Shown in pieces: positions 26,278-34,864 of a stretch of DNA of 64,000 nt (the stretch's first letter is position 1; each line of letters opens with the position of its first letter). Source of the stretch: an uncultured Bacteriovoracaceae bacterium (GTDB taxonomy: Bacteria > Bdellovibrionota > Bacteriovoracia > Bacteriovoracales > Bacteriovoracaceae); the NCBI GenBank assembly GCA_950054155.1, contig CATLOT010000002.1, forward strand, positions 122,505 through 186,504, given 5' to 3'. The notes beneath the pieces are model-generated. The model was not told the DNA's origin, did no database searches, and was given only the letters and a program-made list of their open reading frames with translations. The position numbers and the translations under genes were made by a program.

Positions 26278-28317
26278 ATGATTTCACTAAGTGGGCTTAA
26301 CCCGGAGCAACGAAGCGCAGCAGAGACAGTTGAAGGACCCGTCCTTATTCTCGCCGGCGCTGGCTCTGGAAAGACCCGAACGATTACTTATCGCATTGCC
26401 CATATGGTTTCCAATTTAGGAATCAAGGGTAAGAGTATCCTTGGTGTGAGTTTCACCAATAAGGCAGCGCGTGAAATGAGGGAGCGAGTCATCACTCTCC
26501 TTGGAAAGAGTCAAAGCCGAGGCCTAACCCTTACAACTTTTCATAGTCTTGGCGTTAAGATCCTCAAAAAAGAAATCGACAAGCTTGGTTATCATCTTAA
26601 TTTCTCGATCTATGACACTTCCGATCAGCTCGGTATTGTGAGAGAGGCCCTTAAGCTCTATCACGCCGACAAGAAATTTGATCATAAGCGCATCCTCTCT
26701 ACTATTGGCTTTTTAAAAAACAGAGGTATTGGAAGCGAAGACTATATTGCGAGCCTTCACTTTAACGAGGATGAACCCTACGATCTCGCTGCGGAATTTG
26801 TTTATCGCTACTACCAAGACAAGCTGCGCTTTTATAACGCCATCGATTTTGATGACATCCTCTTTCTCGTGGTGCAGCTCTTTAGAGAAAATCCTGATAT
26901 CGCTGAAAAATACTCCGAGCGCTTTCAATACATCATGATTGATGAATACCAAGACACCAATGGACTGCAACTCCAGCTCATCAGTGGTCTCACCAGCAAA
27001 CATGACAACCTCTGTGTGGTTGGTGATGACGATCAAAGTATCTACGCCTTTAGAGGCGCAGATATTACTAATATTCTAGAATTTGAAAAAATGTTTCCTG
27101 GGGCCAAGGTTATTAAGCTTGAGCAGAATTACCGCTCCGTCTCCCCCATTCTAAGCCTTGCCAACCACGTCATTAAAGAAAATAAGAATCGTCGGGCCAA
27201 AACCCTGTGGTCCACTAAAGAAAGTAATGTCAAACCCTACCTCTGGGCAATGGGAGATACTGACCATGAATCTCAGGTTGTGGCCGACGAAATTGCCAAG
27301 TTTCAAAGTAAGGGGGGTCATCTCGGTGATATTGCCATTCTCTATCGCTCAAACACTCAGGCCCAGCCTATCGAAGACGAACTGCGCCTCGCTCAAATCC
27401 CCTACACTGTTCTAGGGGGCCAAAAATTTTACGAAAAGAAAGAAATCAAAGATCTCATCGCTTATTTCAGCGTCATTTTAAATCCCCACGATCAAATGTC
27501 GCTAAGGCGAATTCTTAATGTTCCTCACCGTGGCATTGGTAATGCTACTCTAGAAAAGTTTCTTTTAAAGAGTGAACAGGATCAGGTGAGCCTCTTTGAG
27601 GCCATGGAGAAAAGTCCTGAAATCGCTGGAGCCCGCTCAGAGAATATTCATAAATTTGTGGGTCTCATTAGACGTTATCAAGACCAATTTAAGAAGTATC
27701 CTCTCGCTGAAGCAAGCTCTCAGCTTATTGAGGAGATTAGTTTCTTAAAATTTATCGATAAACAATATGACAACGTTAAGCAGGCCGATCGCCGCAAGAA
27801 TGATATCATGATGTTTCTTGAATCAGCCGGTCGTTTTACAAAGTTTCATGGCGACCAGGCGACTCTTAAGAACTTTGTGGAAAAGCTCCTTCTTCAAGAT
27901 GCGCAGGATAATGATCTTGATGAAGAAGATGATGACGTGAGAAAGAATGAAGTCACGATGATGACTCTTCATTCGAGTAAGGGCCTTGAATTTGATATCG
28001 TCTACCTCATCGGTATGGAAGAAGAAATCCTTCCCCACAAGAGAACGATTGTTGATGGCGAAGATATCTCTGAAGAGCGCCGCCTTGCCTATGTCGGGGT
28101 CACAAGAGCGCGAGAAAAACTCTTTATGACTTATTGTAAGGAGCGAAAAATCTATGGACGAAAAGTTCCCCGTCACCCCTCACGCTTTATTACTGAACTC
28201 AACTCTCTCTTTATTGAGCAAGACCGCACAACCTTTGGCCATATGACTGAAGAGGAAAAAGAAGATCACATCAAGTCAACCTTCGCAGGACTTGCTGACC
28301 TCTTAGGCGATGATTAG
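26278..28317 (+). CDS. UvrD/Rep-type superfamily 1 DNA helicase
   Basis: 679 aa, close to the length of Rep. The motifs run in order: Q motif (LNPEQRSAAE), Walker A AGAGSGKTRT, Ia SFTNKAAREM, II DEYQDTN, III GDDDQSIYAFRGAD, IV LEQNYRS, V TLHSSKGLEFD and VI VGVTRAREKL. It is an ATP-dependent 3'-5' helicase for replication or repair. The size and the motif II-III wording favour Rep/PcrA over RecB-like enzymes. The ATG has AAGGAATCT just upstream. It diverges from the fumarase operon, and TATACT about 35 bp upstream may be its -10 box. Confidence 0.93.
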   Translation: MISLSGLNPEQRSAAETVEGPVLILAGAGSGKTRTITYRIAHMVSNLGIKGKSILGVSFTNKAAREMRERVITLLGKSQSRGLTLTTFHSLGVKILKKEIDKLGYHLNFSIYDTSDQLGIVREALKLYHADKKFDHKRILSTIGFLKNRGIGSEDYIASLHFNEDEPYDLAAEFVYRYYQDKLRFYNAIDFDDILFLVVQLFRENPDIAEKYSERFQYIMIDEYQDTNGLQLQLISGLTSKHDNLCVVGDDDQSIYAFRGADITNILEFEKMFPGAKVIKLEQNYRSVSPILSLANHVIKENKNRRAKTLWSTKESNVKPYLWAMGDTDHESQVVADEIAKFQSKGGHLGDIAILYRSNTQAQPIEDELRLAQIPYTVLGGQKFYEKKEIKDLIAYFSVILNPHDQMSLRRILNVPHRGIGNATLEKFLLKSEQDQVSLFEAMEKSPEIAGARSENIHKFVGLIRRYQDQFKKYPLAEASSQLIEEISFLKFIDKQYDNVKQADRRKNDIMMFLESAGRFTKFHGDQATLKNFVEKLLLQDAQDNDLDEEDDDVRKNEVTMMTLHSSKGLEFDIVYLIGMEEEILPHKRTIVDGEDISEERRLAYVGVTRAREKLFMTYCKERKIYGRKVPRHPSRFITELNSLFIEQDRTTFGHMTEEEKEDHIKSTFAGLADLLGDD

Positions 28318-28331
28318 CTCCCCAAAAGGGA

Positions 28332-28348
28332 GGGGCCTTCGTGGCCCC
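28332..28348 (+). terminator. Stem-loop after the helicase gene
   Basis: GGGGCC (28332-28337), loop TTCGT and GGCCCC (28343-28348), starting 14 bp after the stop. The stem is strong but the T-tract downstream is weak (CTCTTTCT), so termination is likely but not certain. Confidence 0.45.
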
Positions 28349-28413
28349 GGGGCACTCTTTCTGAGCTATGAACGCCCCTTCCATGGGTCAAAGTCATCCT
28401 TGACTACGCTATC

Positions 28414-28761
28414 TTAACTTTTTGTTTCTACTTCTAATTTTATGGTCATGCGCTGCCAGTAAGGAAAAATACTGAACACTTGATCCATAAGATTTTGTTC
28501 AATGCCATAACGAATCTTAGAGACCTGCTTACACTCAAGGTCTTTTTCCTTGAGGAGGTCCTTTAAAAGATAGATGACGGCATCGTCTTCAGCTCCACCA
28601 CTAGTCCAAACCTTTTTCTCCCAAGAGATCGACGGATTAAAAGAATTATTCACACTCATGATCTGAGCGTTAAACCCTTGGCAGCCGTGACCAACAATTT
28701 TTATGCTACCAGCGCAACTGCAAAGAAAGAGGGAGAGGAAGAGGAAGATGAGTTTTTTTAT
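28414..28761 (-). CDS. Small lipoprotein with an apparent ATA start codon
   Basis: The first ATG (28659) would give an 81-aa cytosolic peptide, but the frame stays open upstream and encodes a textbook lipoprotein signal, [I/M]KKLIFLFLSLFLCSC, with lipobox LCSC at Cys16. Upstream of it there is no ATG, GTG or TTG before a stop at 28783-28785. The only codon in the right place is ATA at 28759-28761, with GGGGG 6 nt upstream. It overlaps the previous gene's stop as ATAA, like the usual ATGA coupling. The mature protein (~100 aa) is unrecognised. A sequencing error or a decaying start codon are the alternatives. Confidence 0.5.
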   Translation of the reverse strand: MKKLIFLFLSLFLCSCAGSIKIVGHGCQGFNAQIMSVNNSFNPSISWEKKVWTSGGAEDDAVIYLLKDLLKEKDLECKQVSKIRYGIEQNLMDQVFSIFPYWQRMTIKLEVETKS

Positions 28762-29132
28762 AAGGAGCCCCCTTCGATCCCCTTAGCCGAAACTTTATAT
28801 TCTTTAGGAATATAAAAGCCAAAACTAAAGAGGGCCTTCATAAAACTCCCAGTGCTTTGGTACTCATGAACACTCAGACCTGCGGCACTAACTAGACCTT
28901 TGTCATAGAGTAGCTCATCGACAAAGACATCACGATCAGGACCAATGAGGCCCCAAAGATAGAACTCTTTATGGCCATGGGCCTCAACTAATTTTTGATG
29001 ATCTGCTCTGGGTGTAAGGTAAACTGGAATCAAACCTTTTCCCTTAAAGGAAATTGATGTGCAGCCTGAAAGTATCAGTGCTGTTAGTAGACTTATTAAA
29101 GTCAAAAATGCCGGTGGAAAGTCGTTTTCCAC
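28758..29132 (-). CDS. Small lipoprotein, Bor-like
   Basis: 124 aa. The lipoprotein signal has lipobox LSGC near Cys24. The mature part (EFYLWGLIGPDRDVFVDELLYDKG, then FGFYIPKEYKVSAKG) weakly resembles Bor-type lipoproteins, in which a FF-x-GL-x-P segment and a GIYTP motif frame the domain. It is probably anchored in the outer or inner membrane facing the periplasm. It precedes and overlaps the ATA-start lipoprotein, so the two are likely made together. The function is unknown. Confidence 0.6.
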   Translation of the reverse strand: MENDFPPAFLTLISLLTALILSGCTSISFKGKGLIPVYLTPRADHQKLVEAHGHKEFYLWGLIGPDRDVFVDELLYDKGLVSAAGLSVHEYQSTGSFMKALFSFGFYIPKEYKVSAKGIEGGSL

Positions 29133-29227
29133 GTCTTCGCCTCCCGCAGTTCAGTCCTATGTCCTTGGATTTATTTAATTGTCGCGGTTCCCTATTCACT
29201 TTGTCAACTCAGACTTAAAATAGATTT

Positions 29228-30184
29228 ATGATCAAAAGTATTTTCATTCCTCTTCTCTTTCTTGCCCTTATTGAAGGCACTTTTCGCCTTGTTGAAAACC
29301 ACCAACAAAAGAGCGAGCACAATTTCACTAAAGGAAAGGTCATCGATGATATTGCAAAAGTCATGAGACCTACCGTTCATCCCTCCCAGGGCTTCACTCT
29401 TCTTCCCCATTTAAGAGCGACATTCCTTGATAAAGAATTTTCGAGTAATTCTTTAGGCTATCGTGATCGAGAATTTATAAAGAAAAAGGCAAAGGATATC
29501 TTTCGCATCATTGGGATTGGCGACTCCGTAATGATGGGATGGGGTGTTTCTGACAAAGAAACTTTTTTACGCCAACTCGAAGAGGAACTTCCTCGCTGCC
29601 AAGGAAAGAAGGTAGAAACCTTAAACTTTGCCATCGCAGGCCAAAGCGCTATCCAAGAAGCCTATGTTTTAGAGGAGGCCCTTAAATATAACCCCGACTT
29701 TGTTCTTATTAACTACGTTGGTAACGACTGGATTAATGAAGCCCAGCCTAGAAAAAAGCCTCAGTTTATGGGTCCTAGTCACGCTCTTAATTTTCTCATC
29801 AATGCGCCTCAAGGTCTCCCTTGGCACTCCTTTCAAAAAAGTACTCTTCCCCCAATCGATTCACTTCCGAGGGCCTATCAAGAGATGGCAGGGCTCCTTA
29901 AAGATAAGAAGAGTCTTATTTTTATGGATAGTCGCTATGAAAGCGAGATAACAAGTCACCAAAAGGCAGCCCAGCTCTTTAGCCGGCTCGGTCTTCAAAG
30001 TATCAACTCGCTAGAAGAGTGGAACCCCGAAGCAAAGTCACTGACCGGGCAGGAGGCGGTTACCAGAGAAGCTGAATTTAATCGACTCTATCTCATTCCC
30101 AATGACTGGCACCCCAATGCTCTTTGGCATAAGAGGGTCGCCAAACGCTTAGCACGCTCCTTACGAAAGAATTATTGCCGCTGA
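29228..30184 (+). CDS. SGNH/GDSL-type hydrolase-like exported protein
   Basis: 318 aa. The N-terminal hydrophobic stretch (IFIPLLFLALIEGTFRLVE) is typical of membrane-anchored SGNH proteins. Block I is GIGDSVMMGWGVSD at about residues 96-109 (catalytic Ser100), block III is NYVGNDW, and block V is NDWHPN, with the Asp-x-His pair near residue 293. These give a complete SGNH set. Relatives act as O-acyl transferases, esterases or lipases on glycans. The substrate is unknown. It lies tail-to-tail, overlapping by 13 bp, with a broken gene of the same superfamily. Confidence 0.75.
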   Translation: MIKSIFIPLLFLALIEGTFRLVENHQQKSEHNFTKGKVIDDIAKVMRPTVHPSQGFTLLPHLRATFLDKEFSSNSLGYRDREFIKKKAKDIFRIIGIGDSVMMGWGVSDKETFLRQLEEELPRCQGKKVETLNFAIAGQSAIQEAYVLEEALKYNPDFVLINYVGNDWINEAQPRKKPQFMGPSHALNFLINAPQGLPWHSFQKSTLPPIDSLPRAYQEMAGLLKDKKSLIFMDSRYESEITSHQKAAQLFSRLGLQSINSLEEWNPEAKSLTGQEAVTREAEFNRLYLIPNDWHPNALWHKRVAKRLARSLRKNYCR

Positions 30185-31143
30185 TAAAAGGCCCAGAAGT
30201 TATCCATCATTATTTTATTGGAATAGGGACTAGGGTGAAAGTCACAAGAACAGAGATTGTTACGAGGATCGTCATAATCCATTTCAGGAAGGTATTGGAT
30301 ATTAAGATCACTTTTATCAAATACTTCTTTATAAACGGGTCTTAAGGGTTTATGAGGATGGATAAGAATTGTGAGTTTACCTTTAAAGTAAGCTTAGTAG
30401 AGTTTTTTAAACTCTCTTAAGTTTTCTAAAGCGGCGAGCGCATTCTCTCTCTTACTATGAAGGGAGAAATAGGGATCAAGGTACTTTAAAAAGTCACTAT
30501 GGTGCCTAAGCCATTCGTAGGCCTCTATAAATTGAATTTCGTACGGAAAAAAATCCTTATAGTCCCCACAGTGCAGTCTCTCCTCCTCCCTTCGACAGTA
30601 GGGAATCCAGGGATTAAAGGAAGTGCTCGTGCTGGGGAGGTCCCTAAAGAGCATGACTTCGTTGAGAAAAATGACCATGTCTGTTTCTTCAGGAAGAGTT
30701 TCAACAAGGAAGCGCTTTCTCATCAAATTATAAAGAAAGGAAGTTCCTGCACCATTAAAGCCATAGTTATAGACTGGACCATCATACTTTTCTTGAAGAA
30801 GACCCGCTGGTGTGTCCTCATCTTTAAGGCCGTAACCAAAAATAAAGGAGTCTCCAAGAAGAGCTATTGGCCTTTTACCATTATTAATAAAGTTCGAGGT
30901 TGTCCTGCGACCGACATCATCGAATTGGTATTCAACGCGACTAAAGCAGCTCTCTGTTGGACATTGCTTTGATGCTTGAAAACTCTTATTGGCGGGATGC
31001 CAATTCTTTAAGCTTTCATGACGCTCTCGAGGATGGCAATTTTCACAAGGCTCCTCTTTTGTCTTATAGAGGATGCGACCGACTCATTCAGTCCCTAAAA
31101 TGAGAACCCCAAAAATCAATAAGCGAATTCCCCATAGCTTCAC
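30172..31143 (-). pseudogene. SGNH-hydrolase gene broken by two in-frame stop codons
   Basis: Read from GTG 31143, directly after the enoyl-CoA hydratase stop, a single uninterrupted frame of 324 codons encodes a signal segment (IRLLIFGVLILGTE), a CENCHPRE segment, block I LLGDSFIFGYGLKD, a middle domain and block V CDFHPSPYS. It is broken only by TGA at 31084-31086 and TAA at 30394-30396. There is no frameshift. The length (323 aa if both stops are read through) equals that of the facing SGNH gene. The first stop separates the signal from the enzyme. The second removes the catalytic Asp-His block. I call it a young pseudogene. Sequencing error at both sites is possible. Confidence 0.7.
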
Positions 31144-31953
31144 TTAAGAGCCTTTAAATTGAGCGGGCCGCTTTTGCTCTAAGGCCTTCAGACCCTCAAA
31201 ATGATCCTCTGTACGCTGAGTAATCCCCTGAAAGGCGGCTAGAAGGTCAAGACTTGTTTGAAGATCTTTATGAAAGCCGAGTTTGAGGGCCTTCTTTGTC
31301 ATCTGCACGGCAACGGGAGCATTAGCACAAATCATTGCCGCCATTTTCTGGCCTTCCTCAAGTAGCGTCTCACTCGTTACTAATTTATTAAGGGCACCCA
31401 TTTCTAGGCATTCTTCTGCTTGGTAAATCTTTCCCGTAAGAAACATCTCCATCGCCTTAGTATAGCCCACAACACGACTTAAGAAATAAGTCCCTCCATC
31501 ACCAGGAACCAGTGCAAGTTTTGTAAAGGTCTCACCAAGCTTGGTTTTTTCACAACCAATGCGAATATCACTCATGCATGCAAAGTCACATCCCGCTCCA
31601 ATAGCGGCACCATTAAGAAGAGCAATCGTGGGCTTTTGAAGAGCTTCCATTGCCCGGGGAATACGTTGAATGCCTTTTTGATAATTTCGTCTCAATTGAT
31701 CGGGCTCACCAGAGAACATTTCCCTTTTTTCGGCCATGGCCTTAACATCGCCGCCAGCGCAAAAGTGCTTCCCTTCCCCCGTAAAAACGATAACTCTAAC
31801 CTCATCAGAGTAATCAGCCCACTCAAGAAGAGAGACCAACTCATCGATCATCGGAAGATGAAAGGCATTCGCCGCCTCTGGTCGATTAAGGCGCACCCAT
31901 AATTGGTTATTACTTAAGTTAACATTAAGGTGTTGGAAGGTAGAGAGATTCAT
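31144..31953 (-). CDS. Enoyl-CoA hydratase/isomerase family protein
   Basis: About 269 aa of the crotonase fold. The oxyanion-hole motifs are GEGKHFCAGGDVKAM and NGAAIGAGCDFACMSD. The ETFTKLALVPGDGGTYFLSRVVG segment places the acidic residue (Glu or Asp) expected for hydratases. It is the last intact gene of the liu operon, overlapping the HMG-CoA lyase gene by ~29 bp. The ATG at 31953 has AAAGGA 5-6 nt upstream; ATG 31968 is an alternative. A second hydratase here could serve fatty-acid or branched-chain acyl-CoA oxidation. The specific substrate is not readable. Confidence 0.85.
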   Translation of the reverse strand: MNLSTFQHLNVNLSNNQLWVRLNRPEAANAFHLPMIDELVSLLEWADYSDEVRVIVFTGEGKHFCAGGDVKAMAEKREMFSGEPDQLRRNYQKGIQRIPRAMEALQKPTIALLNGAAIGAGCDFACMSDIRIGCEKTKLGETFTKLALVPGDGGTYFLSRVVGYTKAMEMFLTGKIYQAEECLEMGALNKLVTSETLLEEGQKMAAMICANAPVAVQMTKKALKLGFHKDLQTSLDLLAAFQGITQRTEDHFEGLKALEQKRPAQFKGS

Positions 31954-32863
31954 TTGCATCCTTTGCATTAGAATATGCTTGTAAAAATTTAGAAGTCGTC
32001 GGCTTTCCTAGCTCACTTAACATTCTTCGTGACGCGTGAGTCAGTTTATCAAGATCCACGCCACAATCAATACCAAGGCATTGGCATAGATAGACGAGGT
32101 CTTCTGTGGCCACATTACCTGTCGCGCCTTTGGCATAGGGACAGCCCCCAAGGCCACCAGCACTGGCATCAAAGACACTTACTCCATACTCAAGACCTTT
32201 CATTATATTCGCAAGTGCCATGCCGCGAGTGTCGTGAAAATGCAGAGCGATCTTAGAAACATCAATATCTTTTAGAATGAGATCAAGAGCACGAGAAACA
32301 CTAAGAGGACTTCCCGTCCCCACAGTGTCGCCTAAGCTTAATTCATAACAACCGAGGCCCTCTAAGCGTTTAGCAACTTCCCTTACCTTTTCAGGATTTA
32401 CATATCCTTCGTAGGGACAGCCAAAGGCCGTAGAAACATAACCTCTGACTTTCATTCCTTGGTTAAGAGCTTCTTTAATTACAGGCTCGATTCTTTCAAA
32501 GGACTGAGAAATCGTGGCATTGATATTGCGCTGATTAAAGGTATCACTGCTTGCCGTAAAGACGGCAATTTCCTTCACTCCTAAACTGGCAGCAAGCTCT
32601 AGACCTTTTAGATTAGGCACAAGACAAACAAGATCAGCTGATTTATCAAGGTCGCGCACAAGAGGAAAGAGTTCCTTAGCATCACTCATCTGAGGAATAC
32701 GATCGGGCCTTACAAAGCTGGTCACCTCTATAGTTTGGTGACCAGTATCACTAAGATCGCGAATAAACTGAGCTTTAAGCTCGGTGCTTATAACTTTCTT
32801 TTCGTTTTGAAGTCCATCACGGGGACCAACTTCAACGATACGAATCTTCTTAGGAAGACTCAT
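31925..32863 (-). CDS. Hydroxymethylglutaryl-CoA lyase
   Basis: 312 aa. A TIM-barrel lyase that splits HMG-CoA into acetoacetate and acetyl-CoA, the last step of leucine degradation. EVGPRDGLQNE at the N-terminus holds the catalytic Arg-Asp pair. LHFHDTRGMALAN carries the metal-binding HxH. GLGGCPYAKGATGNVATED is the HMG-CoA-lyase signature with the active-site Cys loop. The ATG follows the BCCP gene's TAA with no gap, after a GGGGGAG Shine-Dalgarno. Confidence 0.93.
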   Translation of the reverse strand: MSLPKKIRIVEVGPRDGLQNEKKVISTELKAQFIRDLSDTGHQTIEVTSFVRPDRIPQMSDAKELFPLVRDLDKSADLVCLVPNLKGLELAASLGVKEIAVFTASSDTFNQRNINATISQSFERIEPVIKEALNQGMKVRGYVSTAFGCPYEGYVNPEKVREVAKRLEGLGCYELSLGDTVGTGSPLSVSRALDLILKDIDVSKIALHFHDTRGMALANIMKGLEYGVSVFDASAGGLGGCPYAKGATGNVATEDLVYLCQCLGIDCGVDLDKLTHASRRMLSELGKPTTSKFLQAYSNAKDANESLYLPTP

Positions 32864-33349
32864 TTACTCCCCCTTTTTTTCAAGGTCAACGAGATCCACA
32901 CCACCACCAACAAGGTCACCTTCTTTAAAATAAACCTTAGTCACGACCCCCTCAAAGGCAGCCTTAATGGTATGTTCCATTTTCATGGCCTCCATAACAA
33001 GAAGACCTTGCCCTGCACTCACCTCATCTCCTTCACTAACAAGAACTTTTAAGATCTTACCAGGCATGGGAGAACTCATATCCTCTTCCCCAGCTGACTT
33101 GGCGCCCTTTTGACGAGAGCGACTATCAAGAGCTTCAATCGTTTTAGGACCAATACTTATGAGATCTCCTGACTTCATCAGCAGGTGATTTTTTCCGTTA
33201 ACATTAACGAGGACGACGTGGTCGTTAACCCTTTTTACTACTTGAATCTTATGGGACGTTCCCTCAGATTCTAGAGTAAATTCGTTATCGTCCTTACGGG
33301 CCCAATCAAATTTGTATTCTACACCATTAAATTTCCACTCTTTTAACAT
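32864..33349 (-). CDS. Biotin carboxyl carrier subunit of methylcrotonyl-CoA carboxylase
   Basis: 161 aa. The C-terminal biotinyl domain has the EAMKMEH motif with biotin-accepting Lys123. The preceding ~85 residues are beta-rich (EFTLESEGTSHKIQVVKRV) and resemble the BT domain that usually links biotin carboxylase and carrier in a single alpha chain. Here the carrier is a separate gene, 24 bp after the biotin carboxylase gene. AAGGATATTCC precedes the ATG. The pathway is leucine degradation through 3-methylcrotonyl-CoA. Confidence 0.88.
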   Translation of the reverse strand: MLKEWKFNGVEYKFDWARKDDNEFTLESEGTSHKIQVVKRVNDHVVLVNVNGKNHLLMKSGDLISIGPKTIEALDSRSRQKGAKSAGEEDMSSPMPGKILKVLVSEGDEVSAGQGLLVMEAMKMEHTIKAAFEGVVTKVYFKEGDLVGGGVDLVDLEKKGE

Positions 33350-33373
33350 GGAATATCCTTTGTCATAATTTTG

Positions 33374-34864
33374 CTACAGACGCCATGGCCCTAAAGTTGT
33401 CCAAGGTCCTTTTGGGGCAGTTCGGACCTCTCCCTGTCCGCCAACTTTTCCTTTAAAAACTTGAGAGGCCACCATGGAGAGAAGGGCCTCTTCTTGAGAA
33501 AGCTCTTCTCTTTTGAGGTCCTCTTCATAAGTTTTCACAAAGTGAGTATAGGTCAAGCCCTCTCTAAAGCGTGGATGTTTTAAGATCCGGCTCAAATAGT
33601 CTCGATTTGTGGTCAAACCAAGGAAAGGATAATCACACAGTGCCTTCTCCATTTTAGAAATGGCACTTACGCGATCACTTGACCACACGATAAGTTTAGC
33701 CAGCATGGGATCAAAGCTCACTGTCACTTCGTTACCATCTTGATAACCAGTATCGAGACGCACACCAATAAGGCGACTTTCTCCCACATAGGCAATCTTC
33801 CCTACTGAGGGCATGAAGTCTTTATCAGGATTTTCTGCATAGAGGCGCACTTCGATGGCATGACCTTTTTGGATAATCTCCTCTTGCTTAAAACTAAGTT
33901 TCTCTCCTTGAGCGACTCTTACTTGAAGGTCCACAAGATCAAAGCCTGTCACCATTTCTGTGACGGGATGCTCAACCTGAAGACGGGTGTTCATTTCAAG
34001 AAAGTAGAAAGAGCCATCCTTATCAAGGATAAACTCAACAGTACCAGCCCCTTCATAATCCATGGTTTTGGCAATTTTAACCGCCGTATCACAGATTTTC
34101 TCTCTCAACGGCTGATCTAAACTGGGTGACGGAGACTCTTCGACAATCTTTTGATAACGCCTTTGAATTGAGCATTCGCGCTCCCAAAAGTGAAAATGAT
34201 TTCCGTGTGAATCACTCATCACCTGCACTTCAATATGGCGTGGATCTGTAATAAACTTTTCTATCAGAACCTTGTCGTCACCAAAAGCATTCTGGGCCTC
34301 GCGCTTGGCACTTTCAAGAGCATCACCAAAATCCTCTAACTTTTCAACGATTCGCATTCCCTTTCCACCACCGCCAGCACTTGCCTTGATAAGAACGGGA
34401 AAGCCAATCTTCTTGGCTTCCTCTTTTAGAAGGCCACTCTCCTGATTATCGCCATGGTAGCCAGGAATAAGAGGGATTCCGGCTTTTTCCATAATTTCTT
34501 TCGATGTTTTCTTATCACCCATGGCCTCCATTGCGGTTACAGGAGGACCAATAAGTTTGACGCCAGCTTTTTCAAGGGCGTTAGCAAAAGGTGCCCTTTC
34601 AGAGAGAAAGCCATAACCCGGATGAACAGCATCAACCTGATACTCCTGACAAAGCTTAACGAGGCGATCGATATTTAAATAGGTCTCGCTAAGAGGACCA
34701 CTACCAAGATTAATGGCGTAATCGCCAAAGGTGGCATGGGGCAATTCCTTCTCTTCATCGGTAAAGAGCATAACACTTTCAATGCCACGCTCCCTCAAGG
34801 TCTTCGCCACGCGAATGGCTATTTCACCTCGATTAGCGATTAAAACTTTTTTAAAGCTCTTCAC
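33374..34864 (-). CDS. Biotin carboxylase subunit of methylcrotonyl-CoA carboxylase
   Basis: 496 aa. An ATP-grasp biotin carboxylase: VLIANRGEIAIRVAKTLRE at the N-terminus, ATP loop KASAGGGGKGMRIV, RECSIQRRYQKIVEESPSP, and FLEMNTRLQVEHPVTEMVTG with the metal-binding Glu and catalytic Arg. It carboxylates biotin on the separate carrier. GTG 34864 is preferred over TTG 34876, because GTG overlaps the upstream stop as GTGA and has GGAG 7 nt before it. A typical MccA is ~650 aa with a fused carrier, so this is the split form. Neighbours define the substrate as methylcrotonyl-CoA. Confidence 0.9.
   Translation of the reverse strand: MKSFKKVLIANRGEIAIRVAKTLRERGIESVMLFTDEEKELPHATFGDYAINLGSGPLSETYLNIDRLVKLCQEYQVDAVHPGYGFLSERAPFANALEKAGVKLIGPPVTAMEAMGDKKTSKEIMEKAGIPLIPGYHGDNQESGLLKEEAKKIGFPVLIKASAGGGGKGMRIVEKLEDFGDALESAKREAQNAFGDDKVLIEKFITDPRHIEVQVMSDSHGNHFHFWERECSIQRRYQKIVEESPSPSLDQPLREKICDTAVKIAKTMDYEGAGTVEFILDKDGSFYFLEMNTRLQVEHPVTEMVTGFDLVDLQVRVAQGEKLSFKQEEIIQKGHAIEVRLYAENPDKDFMPSVGKIAYVGESRLIGVRLDTGYQDGNEVTVSFDPMLAKLIVWSSDRVSAISKMEKALCDYPFLGLTTNRDYLSRILKHPRFREGLTYTHFVKTYEEDLKREELSQEEALLSMVASQVFKGKVGGQGEVRTAPKGPWTTLGPWRL

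Noticed and set aside
30499..30972. 157-aa plus-strand reading frame
   Set aside because: It is antisense to the SGNH pseudogene, whose frame carries recognisable motifs.
31084..31086. In-frame TGA as selenocysteine
   Set aside because: It lies between the signal anchor and the enzyme domain, not in a redox site. No SECIS-like hairpin was apparent, and a second stop (TAA) breaks the same gene.
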